Counted from the first letter of the stretch, positions 20,443 to 35,507 are shown. The stretch is DNA of 64,000 bases from Linanthus parryae (GCA_023055425.1 JALGPY010000010.1:20061363-20125362), one strand, 5' to 3'. Translations and numbers: made by a program. The notes: generated by a model from the letters alone, not told the origin.

Positions 20443-23400
20443 ATGGAGATCGTCCGATCCAAGAGGAGATCCGTCGCCACCGAGAACGACGCCGTCACTC
20501 CCCTCCCTCTCTATCGCTCCGCTCCACCCCTCGAAGTCAGGCTCGAAGACTTCGAACTCTTCGCAATTGACCGTCTCCGAGGCAAGTTCTCCTGTCAATT
20601 TACCCCCTAAATGCTGCCTGCGGCAGTTAGGGTTTTGTATTGTGACGTTTGCGTTTCCTCTCTAATGGGTTTGATGTGGGTCGGTGCAGTTTTGAAAGGG
20701 ATATCTGATGGGTTGTCCCGAGGGAAGAAGCCAGATGAAATGGAGACGCTGGTTAGAGATCTGTGGAGGGCGAATATGCGCCATCCAATTGCATCTGAAA
20801 CGACTAATAAGGACATTATATCGCACTTTGTTTTGCGACTTGTGTATTGTAGGACGTAAGTTCATTACTTTTTCTAATTTCTTTTATTATGAATCACATT
20901 TTTGGGAAAGCTGATTTCTCAAGTTTCACAAATGCGTGGTGCTTTAGGGAGGAGTTGAGAAAGTGGTTTCTTTCCATGGAAACTACCCTGTTTCGTTACC
21001 GGTTCCGGAACGAAAGTCATGAAGTTCAGGTATGTTTTGTCCAGAATTGCTGATTTTTGAGTTGCTTAAAATATGGGGCTGACCCATCGGTTTACTGAAC
21101 TTTTGTGTTTACAGAGAGCAGTGATGGCAGGATTTGATTTTCCTTCTAAAGCAGTTAGCCATGCAGAATTTGAGGTACTTGCTTAGTTGCTTTCCATATT
21201 CAGGCTTTGCTCATTTGTAAAAACGTACACCCTGGGTTGTTTCTTCTAAGCTCTGTCCGGGAGACACACGGGGGCCTAAAGCAATAAATAATTTCAGGAT
21301 CCTATTTGAAGAAAAAATTGTACAAAAAATAGTTCATTTTTTGAAAAAAAATATTTTTAGATTTCTAATATTTGTGTTAAGTTAAATTTTTTACAAGAAT
21401 AAATCGGGTTAACTTTAATTATTGTTCTATGACCGTACAACTTTTTGATAAGCAAAATCTTAAATGTTCACATATGTCATCAACAAGATTCGAACTTGGA
21501 TCAAGTTTGTGGCAAAAACATAATATACCACCAAAGTAATATACAATTTATGTCAATGTTGCATCAAAATATTTAATTAAGGTCACTAGCGCTCTCTTCA
21601 AAAAATTGCATCTAATAAAAACGGGGCCTCGCCGAGCCGGGGGCCTAAAGCGGCCGCCTCGGCTGCCTTACTATAGGGCCGTCCCTGGCTCTGTCACTTC
21701 CAAGCGCATGACACTGCTTTCTGAGTCTGATATTGCACCATGCTTCATTTGTTATGTTTGTGGTTGGTTATGGCAGTTTATCTACTAGTCAATTCTACAT
21801 TAGGATCTAAGTAATGATGGACTTTAACATCCATTGCTCTGTGCAGAGTGTGAAAGAAAAGTTGAACCAAGTTGCACGCTCTATTGGGCAATCCCCATCA
21901 AACCGTGAGTACTTCTAACTCTTTTTTTGTTTTGTTTTCCATAGTTTGACAATCTCTGTCACTTTTCATTAAAAAAGAAAATCTCTATGACATTTTTTTC
22001 GTGTTGTTAGTCATTGCTTCTGGACTACTTGGACAGTTGGTTTTGTATCGCTGTGTCTTTCATTAGTTTTCTGTATTGCAGCATTACATTTTTTCTTTTT
22101 CTCTGGAGGAAAATTATAATTTTTGAGAAGTAACACATGCAGTACTGCAATCACATTCCTCCATGTTCCTCCTAACGAGTCTGTTTAATTTCATTACAAC
22201 TGACATGTCATACCGCACTTCTGGTGAGCTGAGAGACATTAGTTGACTTCTGAACTCCTGCTAATTTGAAGGATGGGTAATTACATGCAGATATCTAAGT
22301 TGTACTAGGATTTTAGCTTTAATCGGAGTATCTAACTCGACTCTCAAGTGGTTAAATGTTCTTACATCCAACATCTTTTCAGACTCAAAGCTGGTTAAGC
22401 TGCAAGTACTTGATTGTATTCTGGAAGAAAAGTGTTGAGGGCCTTTATGCACTGGAATTATTAAGTTTGAAATATTCACCAAAGAAAGAATTCATTATAG
22501 TTCAACAAAAGTACGGTACGATCATTCTGACTGCATTTCATCTCTCATAATAATTTCCATCCTTGATTCTAGAGATAGAGATTTGGATCTTCTCTGATTA
22601 GGGTGTTGCTAAGGTTTTGGTATCACAGTTACTCTGACCTCTACATCTTCATTTCACAGTAACTTCATTAAATAAAGATAACCAGTAGGCACTACACCCT
22701 TGAACTTTGTTACCTACTGAGGTTTGTTGGTGAGTTTGCAAAGTCACCTCTCTATGTCGGTACTCGGTAGTGTCGACATCAATTCCATCTGAAAATGCTA
22801 TTCCCACATGCATACTTGGCTTTAATGCTCATTTCTCCCTTTATTTACATGTAAAATATTATCATTAGAGAGCACGAATGAGAATTCAACCCATAATACT
22901 AAGGAGAGTTCAAACAATTGCATCCTCGACTGCTCGCGACCAAAATACTGCAAACATTATTAACTTATGCCCAAAGATGCCAACTAACCAGATAACCAGT
23001 TGATAAAAACTACGAATCTACATAAGATGCGCATCGCGAGGGCTCAAGTTATGTCCTTACTCAATGCATAACCAACCCATAAGTAGAAAATTTATTATTT
23101 CTAGAAATTTAAGAAGCTATTAGTACCGTCTTTCTGCAAAGACATGGGCACATGGAGGAGAAAATCCTCTAGAGCCTTTTTCGTCCTTTGACCATTGACA
23201 ACTTTTCTAGGCATTTCGAGGTGATCATACCAAACTTTGTGCTAGCTGTAGCACACCGAACAAATACAATCGAACCCCAAGAGGCAATCTCAACATGTCA
23301 TGCCCCACTTAGCCAGTTTGTATTCTCACAAGGTGATAGGAACAGTGAACTCGGATGAGAAATATACTCCCTCTGTCCCATTTTATTAGTCAATGTTTCC

Positions 23401-26400
23401 TAATATGGGTGTCCCAATTTACGTGTCCACTTTCCATCAAAGTTACATACTTTTTACTTTATTTCCCACCATACCCTCTTTCAAATTCTCACCTTTTCAC
23501 TTTCCAATAAAAGCACCACATAAGACAAAGGACAATATAGGAAATCTAACAATTCAAAAGCATTTCCTTAATCCACGTGCAAAAGCAACATGGACTATTA
23601 AAATGAGACAGGAGTATCAAATCTCAAAGTTTTTATGCTAAATATTCAAAGTACTGCTATTATTAGCAACCAGTCACACTTCTAAACAGGAGGAAAATAT
23701 CCATAGGGACAAATGACACTAAACCTGTATGCAGTTTGACACTTGTGACATTAAACCTCCAGCACTTCTCAACCAGTCCCACTTCTAAAGAGGAGGAAAA
23801 TCCCCCCTGCACTTTTCATTTTGAGACAAATAGCCTCCAATCGTCATTAAGATTAGACTAAATTCACGAAATTTACTATAATACCCAGCACATGATGGGT
23901 AATACTTAAATTTCGTTAATTTAATCTAACCCTGTTAACGATTGGAGGCTATTTGTCTCATTAGTGTCATTTGTCCTATTCATAGCATCATTATCTAACA
24001 AACTGAAAAAGATTTTTGGAAGCAAGAAATGTTTTTGAAATAGCGTGACTGGAGTTCTGAAAGGTAAAAAACTTTTTGTGGGTCCCAGAAACTGAAAAAA
24101 TTGACTTTGGGAGCCTAAAAAGAAGATTAATCTTTTTATGTTTTAAGAATAAAGAACATATGATAAAACTAATACGCAGATCACAACGCAAAACGTTGGA
24201 GTAAATAAACTGATCACAAAATAGAATTGAAGAGTAGTTTTACTAGGATCATATTTATATATAACGTAGAATGTATTTTTGTTGTATTTTAGAGAGCTGT
24301 ATAATTTGAAAAGCCGGGAAATACTTTATGTTAAGTAATTGAGAAAAGAACATCCATCTTAACATGAAATATTTTTAAATCAAGACTAGTTTTAGTGTTC
24401 TAGAAAGATATCATTGTTATCACATATACAATATGTACACATGTATAAAGTATGGGGTCCTTCCCAGCGGGCCCCAAAGCGGCGACCTCACCTGCCTTGG
24501 GGTAGGGTCGTCCCGGTTGGTCAACTAAATAGATTATATTCACCTTGATTGTTCTTTCTCAACCTTCTACAGGAATACCTACCTAAAGGGGACCTTCATC
24601 TGTTCTCAGGGCCGGCTCTAATTTTTTGGGTGCCCTAAGCGAACAGCAAGCCTCGTGCCCTATATAATTGAAAAACTTAAAATTAATGGTTTTGCTCTTC
24701 AATAATTTAGTGGACCTCAAATGTATTTTTTTTTTTATTTTGGTCTTTTAGTTCTTTTCCGCTTCATTTTGGTGACATTTATGTAGAGAACATCGGAAGT
24801 CAACTAATTGTTCTTATTTGTATTTGTCTTTTTCATTTGCTTAATATCACATTTTTAAGCTGTTTGTTGTAGATTATAGATTAAAGCTCAAACAAACCTA
24901 GATAATAGAAAATATACTACACACAATTAATAGATTTCAACTTATCAATAGTGAATATTATAACCAGTTTGCAGAAATTTAACCTTGAGCTAAAGTTGAT
25001 AAAAATTGACTAAATAACTCATCCAAATTGAAATATAAATCACTCACACACTCTGTATGAACAAAGTACCTATACTGCATAGGTAAGAAATGTATACACA
25101 AAATCCCTGTATTACATAGGTAAGGAAATTGGTCAGCCATACTGTTCTTCTAATGTATTGAAGAGACTTCAATTTGGATCTTCGGCTAGGAATTTGAATG
25201 GAGTTACGAGTATATATTAATAACCAGATTGCAGAAATTGAAATCGAACCCCAAAGTTGGAAAAATAACAAAATTGAATTAATTCATATTGATTAATTGA
25301 AATTGAACTGTAGAAAAACAGGAAAATCGAATCAAAACTCATTCGAACAGAGATGTAAAATGTTCACATAACATATCAAAATGGTACATACCTGAGAAAA
25401 TTTCACTTCTCTAAAGAAATGAAGATGCTTCTATTTGGGTATTCCATCTCTTGGAACATAAATTCTGATGAAATTGTAAGCAGTTTGTTTGACGGCCAAA
25501 AAACCTTCTTCAAATTTTGGTAACACCAAACATATATCTTGGAGATCAGAGAGGATTTGAGTAATCTTAATGGTGTAGATAATTCAAGATTGATTCTTTT
25601 CCTATAAATCTTAACTTGACAGTCTCATCTGATGAAATATGGAGAAGTAATTTAATAGCAAAATCATTCTTAGCAGTTGCAGTAATAATTGGGGTTATTG
25701 AGAACAAGAACAGTTTTGAGAGAATTTAGGAGAATAATTACGTGAGGGTAAGATGAGTTTCAACAATCACGATCTGTAGATATTGAATACACGCTAAAAA
25801 TTAGGAACATCAAAGGGTTAAGACATTTAGATATATAGATAAGTGTTTGACTTTTTCTATAATAGCAACATTAACACAGTATTATCTTTAATGACATGAC
25901 AAAAATATCTATATGTTGAATAACTATGATGCCCCTGAAAATTTGGTGCCCTAAGCTATGGCTTTAACGGTTCACTGCTAAAGTCGGGCCTGTTTCTTAT
26001 CGTCAAATGTTATCTTAGGATTCTTAACGTACAACAGATCAAAACGAAACAATACTCCAGTTACTGCATGTATTTTGACGTATTTCCAGTGGAAGAAGCA
26101 TTAGTGAGAAGGAAGAGCAATTAGAAAAAAGTAATTGAGACAAAAAGATAGGTATTTATTGGACCTGCTTTTCCACAAGCATACTCAAACACGAGAAATC
26201 AATCAAGTAGTTTGCCTTTCCAACACTTGGAATTTCCAGTTGCCAACTCAAGTGGTAGGGCACTCCAGGCTCAAGCATCAGGTCTCAAGATTTAGACACA
26301 TCCACCCCTTTAATTCTAATAGGTTTCTGATAAATCCTTTATATGCATTTATGTGGTACTCATGTGGTGTCAGTTGATGTTTTCATAGATAAGCTGGTCT

Positions 26401-29400
26401 GCTGCAAGTATTTTAAGCTAGAGAATCTTCAGCATTCTTGAAATTGAGCTTTGCGCTTGCCTATGTGCACTTGCATGTGCATGACAGCTACTCTTTCCTT
26501 GACGAGGAGACTGTAATTCGATTTGACTTGTTGCTTTGAGTGATGTTCCGTTTTTTAATGTCTTAAAATTGAGTGCTGAGCAATCTCTAAAGAAAATTAT
26601 GTTACTCAATTCGTACACCATGTCTGGTTCAGACACTTTTTGCTATGTCATACATACTGCTTTCTTGCAGTGTTTTTTCTGTATTCTGACGTTCTTTTGC
26701 TTGTGTGATTTTCCTTTGTTCACAGATGATACCATATATTACAAGGTTTGTCTTCTTTACTTGATCTTCCTCACGACTAAAAATGAAATGTGTAGTTTAG
26801 TATGACCGAGCAAGTATCTCTACACATATCGAGCTAATAGTTCATGAAGTACCTGAAAAATCTTAGGACTGAATGAAAGCTAGAGATTATAATTGAAGTA
26901 TGGAAACCTTCCATGTGGAGGAAAAAAATGGCCTTATGACTGGCTTCTCTTTTTGGGTAGATTCCTTGTGGTTGGTTCTCCCTGAACTAATACAACCTTT
27001 ATCGATAAACTGCATGTCAAAGGAAAATGGTTGTATGTGTTTTGGCAAAATGATAGAACCCTATTCAGTGTCCATTTTAATGAATTACAAAGTTTTGCAA
27101 AGACATGGACTGGTTACTTGTAAATTAGAGGGTCTACAAGCATCCCCATTTTGGTGTTTTTGGTGTTATCACCCAATCTCATATTTTGGCATTTTCAGGG
27201 TCTAACTAACCCTTTTTTGCTAAAACCTGACTCTTCATAAACCCAGTGTAATAAAATCTTAGCTTCTCTGGCAATCACCATTAGTTAGGATCTCATTGAC
27301 CATCAGACTTACAACAGCAAAGGCTTGGCCTCTTTTAGTTCCTAATAAGTTTGAGAATTCAATTTTATGAGTAGTTATTTGGGTTAGTTAAATGTTTTTT
27401 TCCACTATCGTGACTGAAGGTACCATTTGAAGAAGTTCCAGAGTTGGTGGCCAGTCGCAGAGTATTTATAATGAGAGGGCATGCCTATGTTGCTATGAAT
27501 CAGGTGAAGATCTCTGTTTTGGACAGTCACAATTAACACTACAGACAGATGACACATGACTTCATAGTTCTCACTGATGGTTCTATCTTTTTTTTCTTTA
27601 GGTTGTTTCTTTCATCGTCACACATTTTCGCAGCAATATTTCATAGTTCTCACTGATGGTTCTATATTTTTCTTAAGGTTGTTTCTTTCATCGTCACACA
27701 TTTTCGCAGCAATATTTCCAAGGCACTTGTGTTGACGAACAGGTAATAAGCTTCTCAATTCCTAATTGTATCTGCCCTGCTCTTGTCTTTTCATTCAAAG
27801 AGGCATGCTTACATACAGAAACTTGTATCGATATCTGTACAAGGAGTGTCAGCATCCTTTTGTCTGGCTAGGGAAAATTAGAGGGATTTTTACTTTCTGG
27901 AAAGAACTACTCTAATTTTGAAATGTTTTGGAGCCAAATGCAAGCCAAACATATTATGTAATGGCGTATGGTGAGGGACGGAAGTTAAGGTCATGCCGGT
28001 TTTAGTATCGCAGTAAATTTGAATTATGGAAAGTGAGAAAATGTTCTTTTTTCAACCATTGAATCATCTGAGGAAATTAATGTAACGCTTGTCTGGGTGC
28101 ATATTATTTAAGAATTCATGGGGTTCCACCTCAAAAGTAATTGGCAATGAGGGAGTAGTACGAGATCCAATTTATTGAATGCTTATGTTGTGAATTCCTG
28201 ATTTGAGGCTTCACAACACATATTTGGATGTATACTACTTGAATCATGAATGATCACTTCATCTCCAAATGGATACATTATGAACTATTCAAAGATCCAT
28301 TGACTTCTATTGTTATATCTGAAACTTTCTTTTGAGAATCCGAGGATTGTATCCATATACAAAAGTATTAACAAAGACTGCTAGTACGTCTACAGTAAAG
28401 CACCGGAAAAAAGAAAAAGGAATAAAAGAATGGTTGAACCATAGTTGCTGGTCTTAGTAATGCAATAAACAATGACTATATTCACTTTATTAGTTAGTTT
28501 TCGTGGTCTGGGTTTCTTGAATTCAAATGATAAAAAGAATACAGAATCACTGAATCAAATGAATTAGTGAAGGAAAAACCTGACTAAGATACAACTTTTG
28601 ATTTACCTCGGTTTGGTTTTTGCTTGGTCAATTCACGAGTACCTCCATTATGCTTATTTGTCTGCAAAAAAGTTATGGCAGTTGAGTCCAGTTTTGAGTC
28701 TCACGGACAGTGCTCATCTTAATCCCAATATCTCTCTGTCTCTCTCTACCCTCCGCTCCCCTCCTTCCATTTCTTTCTTTCTTCCTCATGTCTATCATCT
28801 CTTACTCAAACTTTGCCTGTCCATGCTCAATGGATGATACAATTATTTACTGGTTGTGATTGTCACGAAGAAAGCTTAACATGATATTGGTGATGTTGTT
28901 CAAATAATACAAGACATTACTTTCTCCTCACCACATGTTCCATTTTGGAGTTCCTTTTGTCTTCTCTGCTTGCAAGTTGATTTAATATGTGCCGCTGGTA
29001 ATTTCAGAAATTGGAATATTGGATTTTATTACTATCATGATTGCTTGTAGATCAGATGGTAAAAGATAATAAGATTCTCCTGAATTTACTAGATTGGGTG
29101 TCTCCCATCAGATAACTTGTTCATATGATAATATCATAATCACAGGTTTTGTCGGGGTACACATCAGTTTTTAGATTATGGCATATGTTCACAAGCCTTT
29201 CCATGTGACTTTTTCCGTGTTAATGCCATGTTGCCTTCATTATGCTTTCAGAAAATGGATGACCACTATTAAAGAACGGGAGAGTGAGCGGTTAACTCCT
29301 GTGAGTAATTTACTATCTCCTATCTTTTCTGCTTAAATGTAATGCTTTGTTTAAAAGATTAGTGCCGTGATTCTCTCAATGTAATTTTTCAGATTGTGGA

Positions 29401-32400
29401 AGCTTTATCGACAAGTTATCTTGGCCCTGACTATTCCCAGGTATTTAGTACTTGACTTTTTGGTTCATCTGTCAGCTGGATGTTTGGAGCATAAACTTAT
29501 GTTGTTATACCCTATTTCCAGCCTAGAGAATGTGCAGAAATATCTTTGAAAGACATCGATCAAGTAGCTAAAAGTTCATTTCCTTTGTGTATGCGCCATC
29601 TGTTTCTAAAGGTAAGTTTGTTAGCTACATAATGTGGATTACAATTCATTTGATAAAAGGAATCTGGTCTTTTGATATCTCTGTTCCTATAATTCGTCCC
29701 TTCCTATTCCTTCTCCACTTCTCATAATTTTATTCACTTCTGTGCTGTTTGCTAATTATGCAGCTTAAAGAGGATCACCATTTGAAACATGGAGGGAGGA
29801 TGCAGTTGGGTCTATTTCTCAAGGTTTCATCTTCAGTTTGGATATGCTAATTTGGTTTTTCTGCTCACTTTTTCAAGTTTTCTCAGTTGTAGATGCACAA
29901 AATACACTATCTGCTCTGAAACCTAAAACTTCTAGTCCGAGTATTGCCACGGTTCTGATGGGATTCATTGTGACACTATTACTCTTGGTTAAGGTTGCCT
30001 ATTGATCATTGGCATTCTATATGCCTTTTTATTTCCTTCTTCTTGATACACATGTAGGTATTCTTGCATAACTATCTTAAGCTAGTTTAGAGTGTGTAAG
30101 GGAAGATGATAATAAATTCTGATACTCTCATTTATTAATTTTGGAATTTTACAATATGCCTACGGAGGAAAACATAACTTCTCCTAACTTCTAACTTGTA
30201 CTAACAGCCAATAATCAAACCTCTACAAATGTCTTGAATTCCTAGCTTGCACGTAGCATAATTAAATTGCACTTCAATGATAATTTAGTGAGTGGAAGTT
30301 TGTAGCATATTTATAGGGGAAACCACAACTTCTCTTAGGTGTAGAACTTGAACTGACTGCTAACAATCTAACCTCTACGACCTGTTGACTTTCCAACTTC
30401 CATAAAATGCCTAGACAGGAAATAATATAAAATTAGGCTTAATTCCTTAGTACCTACCCCCAGTTTGTTGAAAATTTCATCTTACCCTCCCCACTTTAGA
30501 ACCGTCTTGTTGCCCTCCCCATTTGTAACATGTATCAAGCTTTGGTGTTTCACCTACCGTCAGTTGACCTTTAAGTCCCTTTTGTTAAGGGGTAAAATGG
30601 TCTAATCCATAAAGCCAAGGACATCAACGTCAGCCTACCATCACCGTCGAAGCCACCCCTAGAAATCCTGATTCCGGCCAACCAATCTCAGTTTGGGGGA
30701 AAACCAACGAAGATACATGCAGAAACTTTACTTAACTTGTTCACTACCTCATCAATCCAACCTTTTACCATCAATCACTTCCAGTAACACATCAATTCCT
30801 CCTCACAGATCCCTAATCACCAACCACAACCACCCCAATCCAACCCTAATGACCAGCACTCATTTCTCCTCTTTTCGCCACAAGCACCAAGAACACCAAT
30901 CGAGCACCACATAACAAAACCACCACAGAACCATGCCCAACAACCACCAAAGTAATCTACCCGCAACACAACACCACTGTGTCCGCCAACCTGCTTGTAC
31001 AATCAAACTCCAACCGGAACATATTCCAGAACTGGAAATGTTTTCCGGAACCAATTGTGATTCAGGCCGAACTAAACGAGAGAGGGAGGGAAGGAGGGAG
31101 TTCTTTTTTGTCTTTTCCTACCGAATGATCTCATCAATTTCACATCTTAACTCTTCTTTGTCTTCATCTTATTTCAAATTTTTCCTCTTTCCCCGTTTCT
31201 TTGTTTTCCCTGCTTCAATGTCACCCTCTTCTTCGTCTTGTTCTTGTCATGGGTATAAATAATTCATGTTTTCTTTGGTATTCGAGTGATCGAGATCGAG
31301 AGCTGATGCGTCTCTCATCTGTTATCTTCTTCTTCTTTCCTTCTTTTAGTTTTCTTTTATTTCTTTTAAATGATATTCTTGTTTTGACAATTTTGCTCTC
31401 TGTCATACTCAGTCATTGGACAGAAATGTTTACCAAAAGTTGATTGCCATACTATTTGAAACTGGGGAGGTTATGAAGACAGTTTTGAAAATGGAGAGGG
31501 TATCGTAACAGTTTCAACAAACTGGGGTGGGTAATAACAGGAGCGGAGGCAAGATTTGAAATATAGTAGGGCTCAAATTCGGCAGAGGGCGGCATTACTG
31601 AATTTTCCAAGGCACATTTTAAATAGAGTTGGTGCATTTTTGTAATTGTATGGGCACAACTGAAAATACTTGTCAAAATTTGCGGATATTAGTGTAGTTT
31701 TTCACAATTGGGGTGGGGCACGTGCCTTAGTGTGCCATATGCTCTCTCCGCTCCTGGGTTATAAGAACTTAAGCCTATAAAAGTATTGAGACAACATTTG
31801 CCGACAATGTATCTCTTGTGGGATACTTTGTGGATGAAAGGTAACATTTCCTATTTTCAAACTCATACCGGCTGTGTGACTCTTGGATTTTTATATGTAA
31901 ATGGGATATAATGAGACAATCAAGAATGTTGGGCTTTCATGTAATAACTTGCAACATGATATAATCTGAGTAGTTAGCCTCGAAAAATTATGCAACATGA
32001 GGAATAATTTCATGGAAGCGCAAAAGTACTTGTCATTTGTGAGTTTGTATTCTGGGTGTGTGTATGTTTAATATCCTTTCTTGCCTTCTCCCAGGGTGTT
32101 GGACTGAAGTTGGATGATGCCCTTGCCTTCTGGAAAGCTGAATTTTCTAGAAAGGTAAGCATGTAATTGAATACTCTAGGTGACTGCTTAGTATCCTGGT
32201 GCTTTTTTCTTCTGGTATCACCTATGTCACGGGCACTCCATCAGGGTGCTGTATGCGTTTCGGAAACTCAGACACATGAAAATAAATAAGAAAACACCTA
32301 GGAGATGACTGGGTCACGCGTCTCCATTTGGGGGACACCAGGGGGAGACGTAAAGAAAGAGGTAGACAAAGCTTTAAGTCGACTTATGTGTCCATATCCG

Positions 32401-35400
32401 ATTATTCTTCATTCCATTCCTCTTTGTCTTCTTCGTCAAAGAGATTGTGCGGCTAGGGTTGGCGAAGATCTGTTAGAGACAAAAACATGAGACATTTTTT
32501 TCACCTCGGCCCCCTGTCTTTCTGAAGACTTTTTTTAAAAACACCCTAATATTCTTTATGTTTTCTTGTTACTATCTTTTGGATGTAAAGTTCCATCTCT
32601 GCCAATGTATTTTATTATGAATTTGTCATGTACTTTAAAAATGTATTATATTCGTCCCGTTTTCCCCCCTTGCTTCAATCCTATATATACACACACACAC
32701 GCCATGTTGGCGTCTCCCGATTTAATGAAATTTGGCATTATGGTGTCTATGTTTCCTGCCGTCTCCCTCTCCGTGCAACATAGATTATCGCACATTGATG
32801 CACATTATCAAGTTCGTCATTTGTGAGAACAACACAAGAGCCAGATTATTTCCTCAGCTCCATTATAATCTTTTTGTTTTAGAAACAGCTCCATTATAAT
32901 CTTGCTAACCAGTAGTCGTTCCAAATTAACAGCAGTTGTCATGAACAGTGCTATCTCAGCAGTGAATTTCTTATTAATGGTAGATTTGTACTGTTTTGCA
33001 AAATACATTTATGAACTTTTTTAGTTCATCCAGTGATACTTTTTTCCCAGCAGCCATACGTGCTTAATTGAATTCCATGTCCTTTGTTTACACAGTCTTT
33101 GATGCTGGTACATCATATCTTTTTTGAACTGACCACTGTTTGTTGTTTCTTTGGTGCAGGTTGGAACTGAGAGATTCGACAAAGAGTACGCATATGGCAT
33201 TCGACATAACTATGGAAAAGAAGGGAAGAGAACGGTAAGGAATTTCTTTAGCAGGTAGGGTTTTGAATTAAAATAAAGTTGTTTATTGGTAAAGCTGATT
33301 AAAATTTAATGCTAATTTACTTGAGTGTTACATTTCAACACTATTGGATACCCACATACTGTTTTCCTTATAGACATCCCTCATTTTACTCATGTTGATA
33401 TTCCTATCACACTATCCTGGAATTTTGCGAGCCCTTTGATTAGTTCCTCCCCCTTTCGCCACTGCGGTGCCAGTATAGGTCTATATGGTTACATAAACTA
33501 ACTTTTAATCTCAGGCCTTTCATCCTCCATTAGATATGGGATCGGATTTTATGGACCTGTGTTTGAATGTTCATATTCAAGTGTCTGGCTTACGTCTGTT
33601 GGATGAATGTACGGCACTTGTGTTGATCGCTTGTGTACCATGTTTTGGTATCTTATACTTGTTTGTACAACTCGATCAAACACAAGTGTTTTGAGTGTCG
33701 GACACACGACAAGAGTGTCACAGGATAAGCATGTCAAAGGCTGGACTCACACATGTGTCAACTAAAGCGTCTCTATTTGGCACGTGAATGCTTCCCGTGA
33801 TATGTTTGAGAGGAACAGATAGTACTTATTCTTACCCACTGGTTCTCATTACTCTGTTTAGTTTTCACATTAAAACATTTTTCCCTAGAAAATCTTTTCA
33901 CGTCACAATATCATTTACTGAAATCAGATTTTCTAAACTTGTGTTGATTCCTGGTTGAACGTTTGGAAATAATTTGTGTTGAGAAGTCCCACATCAGATA
34001 TTCAAGAAGAACAAAAATAATTAATAAGTTTCCTGGGCTTCTCCCCTCATTGCCAATTGGTTTTGAGGTGGAACCTCATGGATTTCTTACATGGTATCAG
34101 AGCCAGATTCACACACCTGTATGGTCTAACAACCCATGTGCTCACCGCCACTCGCGGACAAGATCCACGTGTAGGCCAAAGAATGCCACACGTGAGGGGG
34201 GTGTTGAGAAGTCCCACATCGGACATTCAAGAAGAATAAAAAGAATTAGTAAGTGTCCTGGGCTACTCCCCTCATTGCCAATTGGTTTTGAGGTGGAACC
34301 CCATGGATTCTTACAATTTGAATAATCGAGTTATACATGCAATTGATGTTTTGGAGTCATAATATGAGCTAGTTCAATGGAGACGGAACATGGACTTTTT
34401 AACTCTGCTCTTGTTTTGTATCCCAAAGTTGAATTATATGGAATTGCAATATTTGAAGGAAGCTGACATTATCTACAAAGTGATTGGATACGAGTTATAT
34501 ATACTAAATCGAACTTTCGAATATTTATGTAATTACCACAATACAAACTAAAAGACGAAATGCGAAAGATGGTGAGGAGCACCTGTGACAGTCTATCACG
34601 GTGGGTTTGTTTCTGGAGTCCTTAATTAACTTAAAAGAAAAAATGGTTACTTGTTTAATTCATCTACACATAAATGGTATCAAAAAGCCATTTTATAAAG
34701 CTGTAAGTAAACAAAGCAGTACAAGGTATTTAAAATGTGTTGCGATCAAATAAATTAGGACTCTGGATACACTTGGAAGGATAGGGGAGGACAATTCTCC
34801 CTTGAAACCCAAGTTGATAACTCTTGTGAACATTGGTTGCATATGGAACTTTAGCGATCTCTCTTTTCCGTCCATAAGTAGTGTAATTACGATATACAGT
34901 GAGAAGAACAAGATTTCCTTTTGTCTTGCTTGGTCAAGTTTCAGCCACTGACAACAATCGTATACCTGCTGGTGCAGGATTATACACCTTATTCATGCCA
35001 AAAAATCATATCATCAACGCCAGGTGTTGGAGATCATCATGGCTGCCCTTTCCGTCATTTCAGGTGACGTTTACTTATAAGTCTCTGTAGACCTTGCTTT
35101 CTGATAACATGGTTCTAACTTCCATGCCTGCCTTTATCTCATAAAAAAGCAATGGTATTAGTGTTGTAAGTTGAAGTAATCAATTCTATTCCATGTCATT
35201 CTGTTTGTCTATTCTATTCTGTTCCATGTCATATTTCATTCTCCTAGCCACATTTTGGTCTTACACTGGAGTTTCTCCGATGAATTATGTAACCTTTTGC
35301 CATCTAGATGATAAAATACTCTGAAGTAGCATCGTCTTGTTTAGCTGTCTCGCGCCGTGCTGCTTGATTTTATTTAATGGAGTCTTGTACTTGTAATTGT

Positions 35401-35467
35401 CTTATAGCACCAGACTGAACACCGACTGCTTGTATTATACTAACCTTCCTCTTATTCACTCTATCCT

Positions 35468-35507
<40 letters not shown>

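Larger units (their letters stand above)
21905..26725 (+). other. PRIM2 intron 5 (4.8 kb), TE-filled
   Basis: GT donor at 21905 and AG acceptor at 26724-26725. It contains a Stowaway-like MITE, an inverted-repeat MITE, a hAT-like end and a 1.4-kb hAT-like element, each listed separately. Unlisted parts (21905-23366, 25993-26725) show no gene or repeat I can name. Confidence 0.85.

Noticed and set aside
24607..25992. Exact 8-bp duplication at the 1.4-kb hAT-like element
   Set aside because: Left TCTGTTCT and right TTTCTTAT do not match well enough, so only the inverted ends were used.
26900..27205. 101-codon plus-strand frame in PRIM2 intron 6
   Set aside because: It has no recognisable motif, lies between well-defined PRIM2 exons, and includes typical AT-rich intron sequence.
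30693..31262. Frames rich in Asn/His/Pro inside PRIM2 intron 12
   Set aside because: They lie within the MULE-like element, have no known domain, and reflect the CA-rich composition.
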